Positions 1 through 7,536 of a DNA stretch of 12,536 nucleotides are shown piece after piece. How positions within the stretch are numbered: the stretch's first letter is position 1; each line of letters starts with the position of its first letter. The notes under the pieces are model-generated. The model did not search any database. It was not told the origin of the DNA and saw only the letters and a program-made list of their open reading frames with translations. A program made the position numbers and the translations under genes. Origin of the DNA: Verrucomicrobiota bacterium (GTDB lineage Bacteria; Verrucomicrobiota; Verrucomicrobiia; Limisphaerales; UBA1100); contig JAPKDK010000060.1 of the NCBI GenBank assembly GCA_028872645.1, positions 1 through 12,536 on the forward strand, read 5' to 3'.

Positions 1-1388
1 ACCCAAAAGCCGCTGTCATTCATCCACGACAACGTGATTGACCCAAAGCCAATCGCGAGGAAAATGTAAAACTTGTGGTACGGAAGCATCGACCCGTCCC
101 CAATGACCGCACTCATCAAACCCACCCCGGTGATCATCGCCACCGTGGCCGATCCCTGGGCAATCCGAACCACCGCCGTTGCCCCCCACGCCAGCAGGAT
201 GAGGGAAATATTGTAGGTGTTCGCGAGTCCCCCAATCGTTTCACCCACGCCGGCCAGCCGGATCATTCCGCCAAACGCGCCGCCCGCGCCGGTAATCAAA
301 ATGATCACGCCGGCCGTCTGCAACGGATCCTCCAGCGCCTTGCTCAAGGTGCTCATCAAGCCCCCTTCCATCGGCCGTTTCTCGCGAATGGTTTGAGCCG
401 CCAAAGTGTAAATCGCAACCAACGCCGCCAACAACATCGCGATATTGGCCGAACCAAAAAATTCAAGATACCGAAACCAATCCGCGCCACTCACCGAATC
501 CTTGGCAACCAAATTCAAAATAGACACCAACGAAATCAAAATCACCGGCAATGCGATGGGCAATGCGGACAGGAATAGATTGGGCAACTCCGAATCTTTT
601 TTGTCCACGATCGTTTTGAGTTCACTCATCGAGATTCCGGGCACATCGCGCATTGGGAGATTGAACTTGCGGTCAAATCGCCTGGCCATATACAGCACCA
701 ACCAAGCCGGCAACAAGCTGGCGGTCAAGCCCGCCATCATTGCGATTCCTATATCCAGCTTGAGGCCCTCGGCAATCATCAACGGACCCGGGGTCGGCGG
801 CACCATCGAGTGCGTGATTGCGCCCGCGCCGGCCATGGCGATCACGAAGAGCGTGTAACTTTTCCCCGTGCGCAAACTCAACGCGCGCGCCAGAGGAATC
901 AGCAGAAAAAAAACCGTGTCAAAAAAAACAGGGATCGATAACAAAAAACCACTGCTCAACAGCACGAGGCCCGCCCGTTTTTCCCCGAAGACACTCAACA
1001 GCCATCGCACCACCCGATCCGCCGCACCGCTGCCGAGCATGCATACGCCAATGATCGCGGCGAGCGCGACCACAAACCCGATCCCGGCCGCCGTATTGCC
1101 AAATCCAAGCAACGACCAGTTCACCGCCAGCAACATATCATTACCAGTGTCCGCAGGTGTATCGTTCAACGCCACTCGGCTTTTGAACAAGCCGACGTTT
1201 TCGGTGGTCATTCCCGGCAAATCGCCCGTCAGCAATCCGGTTAATATCGCCGCAAAAATTAGCGCCAGAAACGGATGCAATTTCAGTTTGATGATGGAGA
1301 CGAAAATAAAGGCGACACTGATCGCCAGAATGCCAAGCGGCCAGTAGGAGATGTCAGCCGCGGCTTGAGCTAAAAGGGGATGAGGCAT
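1..1388 (-). CDS. GntP-family gluconate/H+ symporter (3' end beyond window)
   Basis: Inner-membrane secondary transporter that probably takes up gluconate or a related sugar acid with protons. My reverse-strand translation from the ATG at 1388-1386 stays open for 462 codons to the window edge. It is almost wholly hydrophobic, with about a dozen membrane segments. Family hallmarks: IPVFFDTVFFLLIPLARAL at about residues 152-170, THSMVPPTPGPL at 192-203, RIAQGSATVAM at 408-418, and SWMNDSGFW at 454-462; the last matches the HVNDSGFW region near the C terminus of E. coli GntP-type proteins. About 40-50 residues are probably missing off the left edge. It is longer than E. coli GntP (about 447 residues), partly because of a polar loop at about 60-95 between early membrane helices. 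No good Shine-Dalgarno sequence precedes the ATG. The DUF2851 gene lies 82 bases upstream on the same strand, so co-transcription is possible. The family is secure; the exact substrate is not. Confidence 0.92.
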   Translation of the reverse strand, partial: MPHPLLAQAAADISYWPLGILAISVAFIFVSIIKLKLHPFLALIFAAILTGLLTGDLPGMTTENVGLFKSRVALNDTPADTGNDMLLAVNWSLLGFGNTAAGIGFVVALAAIIGVCMLGSGAADRVVRWLLSVFGEKRAGLVLLSSGFLLSIPVFFDTVFFLLIPLARALSLRTGKSYTLFVIAMAGAGAITHSMVPPTPGPLMIAEGLKLDIGIAMMAGLTASLLPAWLVLYMARRFDRKFNLPMRDVPGISMSELKTIVDKKDSELPNLFLSALPIALPVILISLVSILNLVAKDSVSGADWFRYLEFFGSANIAMLLAALVAIYTLAAQTIREKRPMEGGLMSTLSKALEDPLQTAGVIILITGAGGAFGGMIRLAGVGETIGGLANTYNISLILLAWGATAVVRIAQGSATVAMITGVGLMSAVIGDGSMLPYHKFYIFLAIGFGSITLSWMNDSGFW

Positions 1389-1470
1389 AATGGTTTAAGG
1401 ATTAACGTGTGCGTGCAGTCCCGCAAAAAATCTCTCCGAGGTCAAGCTGTGGTTGGAAAAAATTTCGCCG
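1389..1470 (-). other. Intergenic gap between the DUF2851 and GntP genes
   Basis: This 82-base gap separates two minus-strand genes. Read on the minus strand it holds a TTGACC box (plus positions 1440-1445) that resembles a -35 element, but no convincing -10 element follows at 16-18 bases. It also holds a run of six T after a very short CTC/GAG stem, too weak to call a terminator. Whether the GntP gene has its own promoter or is read through from the DUF2851 gene cannot be decided from sequence. Confidence 0.4.
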
Positions 1471-2913
1471 CTACAGCGAGCGCACGAGATCGGGGAAGTG
1501 GCAGTCTTCGCAAGTGGCTGGCGCGTGGTCGCAGTAGTCGCGGGTGATTTGGATGAGGCCCTGCTGGGCGCCGGCGGTGGCGAGGCGGCGGGGGATGCCG
1601 AAGAGGCGTTGGCGGGCGAGCTTGAGAATGGCGTTGTCCTGCGCGGGGGGCCATTCGACGTAGCGGGTGGTAATTCGGTTTAGCATTTGGGTTTGCATAT
1701 TTGGATTTTTGCCGGCGGTGGCGCGGGCGTGGAACCACGGGAGAATGACGTTGATGGCAAGATCAGTCACGCGCGTTGGGCCGAGCAACGCGCAGGGCTT
1801 GGGCTGACGCGGGCTGCGAAAGGTCCAGTGATGTTTCCAAAACAATTCCGGCTGCACGGCTAGCGTTTCGTTGAGCGTGGCAGCGAGTTTGGTTTTCGGA
1901 TAATCGATTTGCAGCCATTGCTCGAGGCGCGCGGGGAGGTCATCGCGCGCCAGCCAATGGGCGAGCAGGGCGAGGCGGCGGATGGGATGATTGGCCGGAC
2001 GCAATCCGGCGAATCGCCACACGGTTTTTGGTAAAATAAATTCCTCAAGCGCATCGCGTTCACGCCACCAAATATCCCAAAGCGCGCGAAGATGTTTGCG
2101 GGCAGCGGGCGTTTGCGCCGGCAAATCGTCGGCCAACAAACCCGCCACTCCGAGCAACCGCGCTTGCCAGCCCAGGGCATCGGCGGTGCCCAAATCGCGC
2201 AAAGCGGGTAATCGTTCGGCGAGGTTTTGCATCGGCCAAGTGTTGTGTTTGTAACCGAGCCCGCGGAAAAGTCCGTGCCACATGGCGCTTTCCCAACCGT
2301 GCCGCCGCGCGTGCCGCGCCAACGCATCGGCCTTGTTTTGCAAACGCACCGCGGCGGCCTCGGCGATCAGGGTGTCTTGTTTTTCGACGGACAACTCGGC
2401 CAAGGGCGCGCGGCATTTTCCTGCAAATTGAATGGGCAACCACGACTCGGCGGCTTGCCAATCGGCGAGCGCGGCGAGCGGCGCGTCGGTGTGCGGCTGC
2501 AGGCGCAGCGTGGGTAGGACGGTCTTGGCAGGGCCATTCCAAATGACGTGGAGGATGACCCCCGTGAAGGCGGGATTGGTATGATGCCCGTGCGCGCGCC
2601 AATCGGCGGCGATAGGATCCACCTCCACATCCCCGCTGGTGGGGAAGTCATCGCCCACTTGAATGACGGCGCGTTGGAAATCCGGCCCGGCCTCGTAGTT
2701 CCAAAAACCCGGATGCAACACCCGCACTACGCGACCATCAGTAGTGCGCAGCGCCTCGCGCCGGAGACGTTGGTGCTGCCAAATGGACTGCATCAGCCGC
2801 TCAGGCGGCGTGTCTCCGGCCGTTTCGCAGACCTGCGCCGCCACGGATTGGGCGCGCCATTGTGAATAAATGGTGTCAGGCATCTTGCTTGCTTGCCGTT
2901 GCACGAAGCTCAT
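1471..2913 (-). CDS. DUF2851 family protein of unknown function
   Basis: Soluble 480-residue protein with no signal peptide or membrane segment. It matches DUF2851 by its N-terminal signature: LHPGFWNYEAGPDFQRAVI at about residues 66-84, GDVEVD at 94-99, DWRAHGHH at 104-111 and VILHVIW at 119-125. Further conserved-looking blocks are GLRPANHPIRRLA at 303-315 and GPTRVTDLAINVILPW at 378-393. The C terminus carries YC at 460-461 and CEDC at 468-471, a possible metal-binding or disulfide cluster. Many homologues read EIH where this one has EVD after the conserved GDV. The function of the family is not established; the spaced Asp (GPDF) and Glu (GDVEV) recall nuclease-type metal sites, but that is speculation. 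Start: the ATG at 2913 is used; a second in-frame ATG at 2883 (residue 11) is equally possible, since neither has a strong ribosome-binding site and the conserved region begins after both. The gene is divergent from the protease operon. Confidence 0.88.
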   Translation of the reverse strand: MSFVQRQASKMPDTIYSQWRAQSVAAQVCETAGDTPPERLMQSIWQHQRLRREALRTTDGRVVRVLHPGFWNYEAGPDFQRAVIQVGDDFPTSGDVEVDPIAADWRAHGHHTNPAFTGVILHVIWNGPAKTVLPTLRLQPHTDAPLAALADWQAAESWLPIQFAGKCRAPLAELSVEKQDTLIAEAAAVRLQNKADALARHARRHGWESAMWHGLFRGLGYKHNTWPMQNLAERLPALRDLGTADALGWQARLLGVAGLLADDLPAQTPAARKHLRALWDIWWRERDALEEFILPKTVWRFAGLRPANHPIRRLALLAHWLARDDLPARLEQWLQIDYPKTKLAATLNETLAVQPELFWKHHWTFRSPRQPKPCALLGPTRVTDLAINVILPWFHARATAGKNPNMQTQMLNRITTRYVEWPPAQDNAILKLARQRLFGIPRRLATAGAQQGLIQITRDYCDHAPATCEDCHFPDLVRSL

Positions 2914-2972
2914 TTTTCTGCCAGAATGGCGTTGGACACTGCACGCGCTGGGCTGGATTAAAAGTTAGTATC
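2914..2972. promoter_or_regulatory. Divergent intergenic region with presumed promoters
   Basis: These 59 bases separate the DUF2851 gene start from the preferred TTG start of the protease gene, so both promoters should lie here or just inside the 5' end of the DUF2851 gene. The best plus-strand candidate is TTGCAC at 2899-2904, a 17-base spacer and CAGAAT at 2922-2927; it matches sigma-70 boxes only partly. No good minus-strand promoter was seen. The location is inferred from gene orientation rather than from strong boxes. Confidence 0.35.
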
Positions 2973-4325
2973 TTGAACAAAACCGTCAATATTTTATTTA
3001 CCTTGATCGCTGTGACGCACGTTGCGACGGCGGCGAATGCCCCTCGACGCGATGCCGTGGTGCGCGCAGTGGAAAAGGTGATGCCCGCGGTGGTGAATAT
3101 CCGCACCGAGACAGTGATGGAAATCCGCGATCCCTTTGCGGAGGTATTCCATGATTTTTGGAATCCTTATCACACCCAACCGCGCCGCGACGTGCGCCAA
3201 AGCCTCGGCTCCGGCGTAATCATTGACCCCGAGGGATATTTGCTAACCAACGACCACGTGGTGCGCCGCGCCACGCGCATCCAAGTACGGCTCAGCGATG
3301 GGCGCGAGCTGGAGGCCGAGCGGGTGGCGTATAATCAACGCGCGGATTTGGCGTTGCTCAAACTCAAGGCCAAGCCGGGCACGCGCTTCAAGACCGTTAC
3401 CTTCGCGCGCGATGACGATTTGTTGCTGGGCGAAACGGTGCTCGCGCTGGGCAATCCCTTTGGCCTCGGCGGTTCGGTGAGCCGCGGCATTCTCAGCAGC
3501 AAAGCGCGGCGAGCGGCCGAAGCCAACGCCACGCTCGATGTCGCCAACTGGTTGCAAACCGATGCCGCCATCAACCCCGGCAACAGCGGCGGGCCGCTGG
3601 TGAATCTCAATGGCGACCTCATCGGCATCAACGTGGCCATTCATCGGCAAGGGCAGGGCCTCGGATTTTCCATTCCCATCAAGCGCGTGAACGAAGCGCT
3701 CGGCGAATTTTTCACGCCGGAATATTTACGCGGCTTGTGGCTGGGCGCGCGCGTGCGGGTGGATGGCGATCGGCTGCGGCTGGCGGCCGTGGAGCCGGGC
3801 AGCCCCGCCGCCACTGCCGGGCTCACCACGGGCGACACGGTGCTGGAGGTGAACGGCAAGGCAGTGGCCGGTTTTGTGAACTGGGCCAAGGCCATTACCG
3901 CGCGTGGTGCGGGAGGGAAAACAAAAGCAGAGATTCGCATCTTTCGTGGTGGGCGCGCGCACGCGGTGACGGTGATGATGCAGCCGGAGGAAAAAGTTTT
4001 TAACGCCAAGCTCATCGAGCAACGCCTCGGCCTCACGGTGCGGCCGCTCTCACGCGCGGTGGCGGAGCAAGTGGGGCTTTCGTTTTTTGGCGGGTATCTC
4101 ATCACCGCCGTGGAGACCGATGGCCCGGGGGCAATTGCGAAGCTGGAAAACGGCGGAGTCATTCGCGAAGTCAATGGGCTGACGCCGCCCAACGTGGTGG
4201 CCTTCGCGCGGATGATGCGCGGATTGAAACGCGGCGAAGCCGTGCGGCTGGGCGTCACTTGGGAAGTGCGGCGCGGTGCGTTCCTGCAACGGCGCAGCGG
4301 CGTGGCAACTTTGAAGGCACGATAG
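2973..4325 (+). CDS. Secreted trypsin-like serine protease with two PDZ domains (HtrA/DegP type)
   Basis: Periplasmic serine protease/chaperone of the HtrA type, expected to cleave or hold misfolded or specific envelope proteins. Numbering from the preferred TTG start (450 residues): signal peptide 1-23, with a basic start (NK), a hydrophobic stretch (VNILFTLIAV) and ANA before the likely cleavage site. The protease domain spans about 35-250, with His95 in TNDHVV, Asp125 in RADLALLKL and Ser205 in NPGNSGGPL, so the catalytic triad is intact. PDZ1 is at about 253-338 and PDZ2 at about 345-435. Start choice: the frame is open back to an ATG at 2862, but that adds 37 residues with no homology, overlaps the divergent DUF2851 gene and buries the signal peptide; the TTG at 2973 places the signal peptide at the N terminus. 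Its TAG stop abuts the ATG of the ABC ATPase gene, so it heads the five-gene operon. It is not clear which paralogue (DegP, DegQ or DegS type) it corresponds to; the second PDZ argues against DegS. Confidence 0.9.
   Translation: MNKTVNILFTLIAVTHVATAANAPRRDAVVRAVEKVMPAVVNIRTETVMEIRDPFAEVFHDFWNPYHTQPRRDVRQSLGSGVIIDPEGYLLTNDHVVRRATRIQVRLSDGRELEAERVAYNQRADLALLKLKAKPGTRFKTVTFARDDDLLLGETVLALGNPFGLGGSVSRGILSSKARRAAEANATLDVANWLQTDAAINPGNSGGPLVNLNGDLIGINVAIHRQGQGLGFSIPIKRVNEALGEFFTPEYLRGLWLGARVRVDGDRLRLAAVEPGSPAATAGLTTGDTVLEVNGKAVAGFVNWAKAITARGAGGKTKAEIRIFRGGRAHAVTVMMQPEEKVFNAKLIEQRLGLTVRPLSRAVAEQVGLSFFGGYLITAVETDGPGAIAKLENGGVIREVNGLTPPNVVAFARMMRGLKRGEAVRLGVTWEVRRGAFLQRRSGVATLKAR
4313..4317 (+). promoter_or_regulatory. 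Ribosome-binding site for the ABC ATPase gene
   Basis: GAAGG lies 8 bases before the ATG at 4326, inside the last codons of the protease gene. It supports the start at 4326 over the in-frame ATG at 4365 (residue 14, just before the conserved IEVENLTKLYG), which has no comparable site. Its position inside the upstream gene is consistent with translational coupling. Confidence 0.55.
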
Positions 4326-5303
4326 ATGGCGGACGACACCCACGACATCCCCGCGCCCAAGCCGATGATTGAGGTGGAAAACCTCACCAAACTTTACGGA
4401 AACCGGCCGGCGATTCGCGATGTTTCCTTTACCGTGGGGCGCGGCGAAATTGTTGGTTTCCTTGGTCCCAATGGCGCGGGCAAAAGCACGACGATGCGTA
4501 TCCTTGCCGGATTTCTGGCCGCCACCGGGGGCACCGTGCGCGTCGCGGGGCACGATGTGGCGGATGCCTCGCGGGAGGTGCGGCGGCGCGTGGGGTTTAT
4601 GCCGGAAAATAATCCGCTGCACTCGGATATGCGAGTGCGGGAATATTTGAAATTTCGCGCGCGGCTAAAAGGGCTGGGCCGGCAAGCCAGCCGCGATCGC
4701 GTGGACGAGGTGATTGAACAATTCGATCTCACCGATGCCGCGCGGCAAATGATTGGCGAACTTTCCAAGGGCTACCGCCAACGCGTGGGCTTGGCCGATG
4801 CGCTGGTGCACGAGCCGGCGGTTATCATTCTCGATGAGCCCACCATTGGGCTCGACCCGCATCAAGTCCGCACCGTGCGGCAGTGCATTAAACAGCTCGC
4901 TGAAAATCATACGGTTTTGATTTCATCGCACATTTTGCCGGAGGTGGAAGTGACGTGTACGAAGCTGATGATTTTTCACGAAGGCCGCGTGGTGGCGGCG
5001 GACACCCCGGCTAATTTGGAGCGAACACTCGGCGGCCAACAACGCATCACTGTGGAGCTGGAAGCGGAGCCGGGCGTTTTGGAAACCGCGTGGGAGGAAA
5101 TGGCCGAGGTGGAGCATTACCGCATCACGCCGGCAGAGGGCCGCTATCAGCGCTGCCGGCTCACGCCACGCGATGGGCTGGATTTGCGACCGGAGATTGC
5201 CGCACTCGCTCGCACGCGCGACTGGCCCTTGCGAGAGTTGACGCGCGACCGCCACACGCTGGAGGATATTTTTGTCCATATCACGCGAAAGGATGAGGAC
5301 TGA
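4326..5303 (+). CDS. ABC transporter ATP-binding protein, GldA-like
   Basis: Cytoplasmic ATPase that powers the ABC-2 permease encoded next. In 325 residues, Walker A GPNGAGKST is at 47-55, the Q-loop position reads FMPENNPLH at 91-99, the signature LSKGYRQR is at 147-154, Walker B VIILDEP is at 166-172 and the H-loop SSH is at 200-202. The Q-loop has Glu (E94) where most ABC ATPases have Gln; the PE-x-NPL form is what I know from the GldA subgroup. A C-terminal extension after about 230 (about 95 residues) ends in TLEDIFVHIT, the usual tail of ABC-2 export ATPases. The gene starts directly after the protease stop and shares one base with the permease gene (TGATG at 5301-5305), implying translational coupling. 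GldA belongs to the Bacteroidetes gliding machinery, but such cassettes are widespread in non-gliding bacteria, so a gliding role is not claimed. Confidence 0.93.
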   Translation: MADDTHDIPAPKPMIEVENLTKLYGNRPAIRDVSFTVGRGEIVGFLGPNGAGKSTTMRILAGFLAATGGTVRVAGHDVADASREVRRRVGFMPENNPLHSDMRVREYLKFRARLKGLGRQASRDRVDEVIEQFDLTDAARQMIGELSKGYRQRVGLADALVHEPAVIILDEPTIGLDPHQVRTVRQCIKQLAENHTVLISSHILPEVEVTCTKLMIFHEGRVVAADTPANLERTLGGQQRITVELEAEPGVLETAWEEMAEVEHYRITPAEGRYQRCRLTPRDGLDLRPEIAALARTRDWPLRELTRDRHTLEDIFVHITRKDED

Positions 5304-6055
5304 TGGGCACGTTCATCACTCTAACGCGACGAGAATTGGCCGGGCATTTTTTGTCATTTCGAGGCTATGTGATTTTGGCGGGCGTGCAGTTTTTGCTGGG
5401 GCTCAGTTTATTATTGATCGTGGATGCGCTAAACAACCGACCTTTTGATTTGCCGATCACAGAAAAATTCCCGAGCACGGGATTGTTTTGGCTGGTGCTG
5501 CTGTTGGTGACTCCGGTGATCACGATGCGGACCTTCGCACGCGAAAAATCAACCGGCACGTTTGAGACGCTGATGACCACGCCGGTGAGCGATCTGCAGG
5601 TGGTGCTGGCAAAATTCAGCGGGGCGTTTGGATTTTATTTGCTGACGTTTTTGCCGATGGCGGCGTTTCCGTTCATTCTCAAGCACTACGCGGCGGTGTT
5701 TCCGGAGGTGGATGCCGGGCCGGTTGCGAGCACGTTTCTCGGCATCGCGCTGATCGGTTCATTTTTTATAGCGCTGGGGTGCTTTGCCTCAAGCCTCACG
5801 CGCAGCCAAATTGTCGCCGCGATGGCGAGCTTCACGCTGGGCACGGGGATTTTTATGGTGGGATTGCTGGGAGAAATCAGTCCCCCAACGGACACCCCGC
5901 TTTACGCCGCGCTGCGGTACATTTCTGTGTTGGAACATATGAAGGATTTTTCGTCGGGCATCATTGATACGCGGCACATCGTTTTTTACCTGAGCCTCAC
6001 GGCGGTGTTTTTATTTCTCACCTGCCAAGTCATCGGAAGTCGACGCTGGAAATAA
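5303..6055 (+). CDS. ABC-2 type permease, GldF-like
   Basis: Inner-membrane channel subunit of 250 residues, partner of the preceding ATPase. Six membrane segments can be read at about 21-41, 60-77, 104-126, 141-164, 169-190 and 224-244. The cytoplasmic stretch MRTFAREKSTGTFETLMTTP (75-94) and the following VSDLQVVLAKF are typical of ABC-2/GldF permeases and form the likely contact with the ATPase. The region around EHMKDFSSGIIDTRHIVFY (211-229) before the last helix is also characteristic. A good ribosome-binding sequence, AAGGA at 5289-5293, lies 9 bases upstream inside the ATPase gene. The TAA stop at 6053-6055 is followed at once by the ATG of the GldG-like gene. With one permease gene present, the transporter is probably a permease homodimer with two ATPases. 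The substrate is unknown. Confidence 0.92.
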   Translation: MGTFITLTRRELAGHFLSFRGYVILAGVQFLLGLSLLLIVDALNNRPFDLPITEKFPSTGLFWLVLLLVTPVITMRTFAREKSTGTFETLMTTPVSDLQVVLAKFSGAFGFYLLTFLPMAAFPFILKHYAAVFPEVDAGPVASTFLGIALIGSFFIALGCFASSLTRSQIVAAMASFTLGTGIFMVGLLGEISPPTDTPLYAALRYISVLEHMKDFSSGIIDTRHIVFYLSLTAVFLFLTCQVIGSRRWK

Positions 6056-7528
6056 ATGAGCACCCCCGGAAATGAAAGTTACTCGACCGGCCGCCGTTGG
6101 GGCGGTTGGGTGAACTGCGCGCTGGCGGTGCTCGCGGTGTTGGCACTGGCGGCGATGGCGAATTTTCTTTCGTACCGGCATTACACGCGGGCGTCGGTGG
6201 CGGAGAATATCGACCTCAAGTTTTCCTCGCGCACGGAGCTGATGCTGCGGCAGCTGGATAACGAGGTTAACGTGACGGTGTTTTACGATGAGGAAGAATC
6301 CACGCGCCTGCTGGTGCTGGAGTTGTTGAAAAAATATCAGCACTCCAATCCTCTGGTGCGCTTCACAGCAGTGAATCCCCTGCGCGAACCAGCCCGCGCG
6401 CGGGAAGTCATCCGCCGCTGCCGACTGCCGGCACAGGCGCGCAACCTGATTATCTTCGAGGCCAACCAACGGATGCAGATCGTCACGCACGGGCAGCTCA
6501 CTAAAATGGACGCCAGTCGCACGGCAAAAGGCGAGCTGGTATTCAAGCGCACGGCGTTTCTTGGCGAGCTGCATTTCACTTCCGCCATCAATGCGGTGTC
6601 CAATCCGGTGATGCCACGCGTATTTTTCCTCACCGGCCACGGCGAACACAGCCCCACCAACACCGGCAGTGCCGGCTACACCAAATGCCTGCGCCTGCTC
6701 ACCGACCTCGGCGCGGTGACTTCGACGATTCAGCTCAACCGCGACACGGACATCCCCACCGCTTGCCGTTTGCTTGTGTTAGCCGGCCCCGTCACGAAAA
6801 TCGATCCCACAGAAATTCGCAAGCTGGGGCGGTATTTGCAAAATGGCGGGCGGATGCTGGTGCTGCTAAATCGGAATTCACTCGCGGGGTTGGAGAATTT
6901 GCTCGAACGCTGGGCGGTGACAGCGCACGACGATGTGATCTTTGATCCTGAAAACACGCTGGGCGACAGCACCTTGCGCGTGAGCCAATTCATGCCGCAT
7001 CCCTCCGTGCGCGCGCTGCAAAAAGGGGAGCTGTCCGTCCGCCTCCTGATGCCGCGCGGCGTGGAGGCGAACACCCAGAGCGCGCTGGCCGCGGAAGGTA
7101 CGCAGGCCACGACGCTGATGGTCACCGGCCCCGAAGCCAAAGCGCGGGATACCAGCACCCAAGGCCCGCCGCGCGTGACCCGCGAAGGTTCCTTATCCGT
7201 AGCCGTGGCGGTGGAGAAGGGGGCCATCCCCGGCGTGCAAGCCGAGAATGCCACGCGGCTCACGCGGATGATAGTGGTGGGCGATGCCGCCTTTTTGCGC
7301 AATGACCGCATCGACACAGACGCCAACCGCGAGTTTGCGTGGCACAGCATCAACTGGTTGCTCAACCGCGCGGCACTGCTCAAAGGCATCGGGCCCAAGC
7401 CCATTCACGAGTATCGATTTGAATATACCAAACCACAAAAACACCGGATGTTTACGCTGCTACTCTTCATCCTACCGGCCGGCACGCTGTTGCTCGGCGC
7501 GATGGTGTGGCTGCGGCGGCGGGCCTGA
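6056..7528 (+). CDS. GldG-like ABC transporter auxiliary protein
   Basis: Membrane-anchored protein of 490 residues with one N-terminal membrane helix (about 17-38), a large soluble region (about 40-460) and one C-terminal helix (464-485) followed by RRRA. This is the layout of GldG/ABC_transp_aux proteins, whose large domain faces the periplasm. Family-like motifs are the early VNVTVFYDEEE (71-81), FLTGHGEHSP (191-200), the block around GGRMLVLLN (264-272) and MIVVGDAAFLRND (405-417) near the end. The central part from about 185 to 280 resembles a Rossmann-like fold used in this family for interaction rather than known catalysis. It is joined without gap to the permease gene and is followed 8 bases later by the DUF4340 gene, as in many GldFG cassettes. 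In some organisms the GldF and GldG parts are fused; here they are separate genes. The role beyond assisting the transporter is unknown. Confidence 0.88.
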   Translation: MSTPGNESYSTGRRWGGWVNCALAVLAVLALAAMANFLSYRHYTRASVAENIDLKFSSRTELMLRQLDNEVNVTVFYDEEESTRLLVLELLKKYQHSNPLVRFTAVNPLREPARAREVIRRCRLPAQARNLIIFEANQRMQIVTHGQLTKMDASRTAKGELVFKRTAFLGELHFTSAINAVSNPVMPRVFFLTGHGEHSPTNTGSAGYTKCLRLLTDLGAVTSTIQLNRDTDIPTACRLLVLAGPVTKIDPTEIRKLGRYLQNGGRMLVLLNRNSLAGLENLLERWAVTAHDDVIFDPENTLGDSTLRVSQFMPHPSVRALQKGELSVRLLMPRGVEANTQSALAAEGTQATTLMVTGPEAKARDTSTQGPPRVTREGSLSVAVAVEKGAIPGVQAENATRLTRMIVVGDAAFLRNDRIDTDANREFAWHSINWLLNRAALLKGIGPKPIHEYRFEYTKPQKHRMFTLLLFILPAGTLLLGAMVWLRRRA

Positions 7529-7536
7529 ATGAACGA

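Noticed and set aside
75..1347. Plus-strand open frames in the first 1.4 kb
   Set aside because: They oppose the GntP-family gene, whose minus-strand translation has clear family motifs; the plus-strand products are low-complexity and rich in Arg, His and Gln.
1425..1441. Possible terminator after the DUF2851 gene (CTC/GAG stem followed by six T on the minus strand)
   Set aside because: The stem is only three base pairs, so it is not a credible Rho-independent terminator.
3641..4390. Minus-strand open frame of about 249 codons opposite the protease gene
   Set aside because: It is a shadow of the conserved protease PDZ region; its product is Ser/Arg/Pro-rich with no domain.
7507..7536. GTG start for the DUF4340 gene at 7507
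   Set aside because: It overlaps the end of the GldG-like gene and adds ten residues (MAAAAGLNER) before the natural membrane anchor; the ATG at 7537 fits better.
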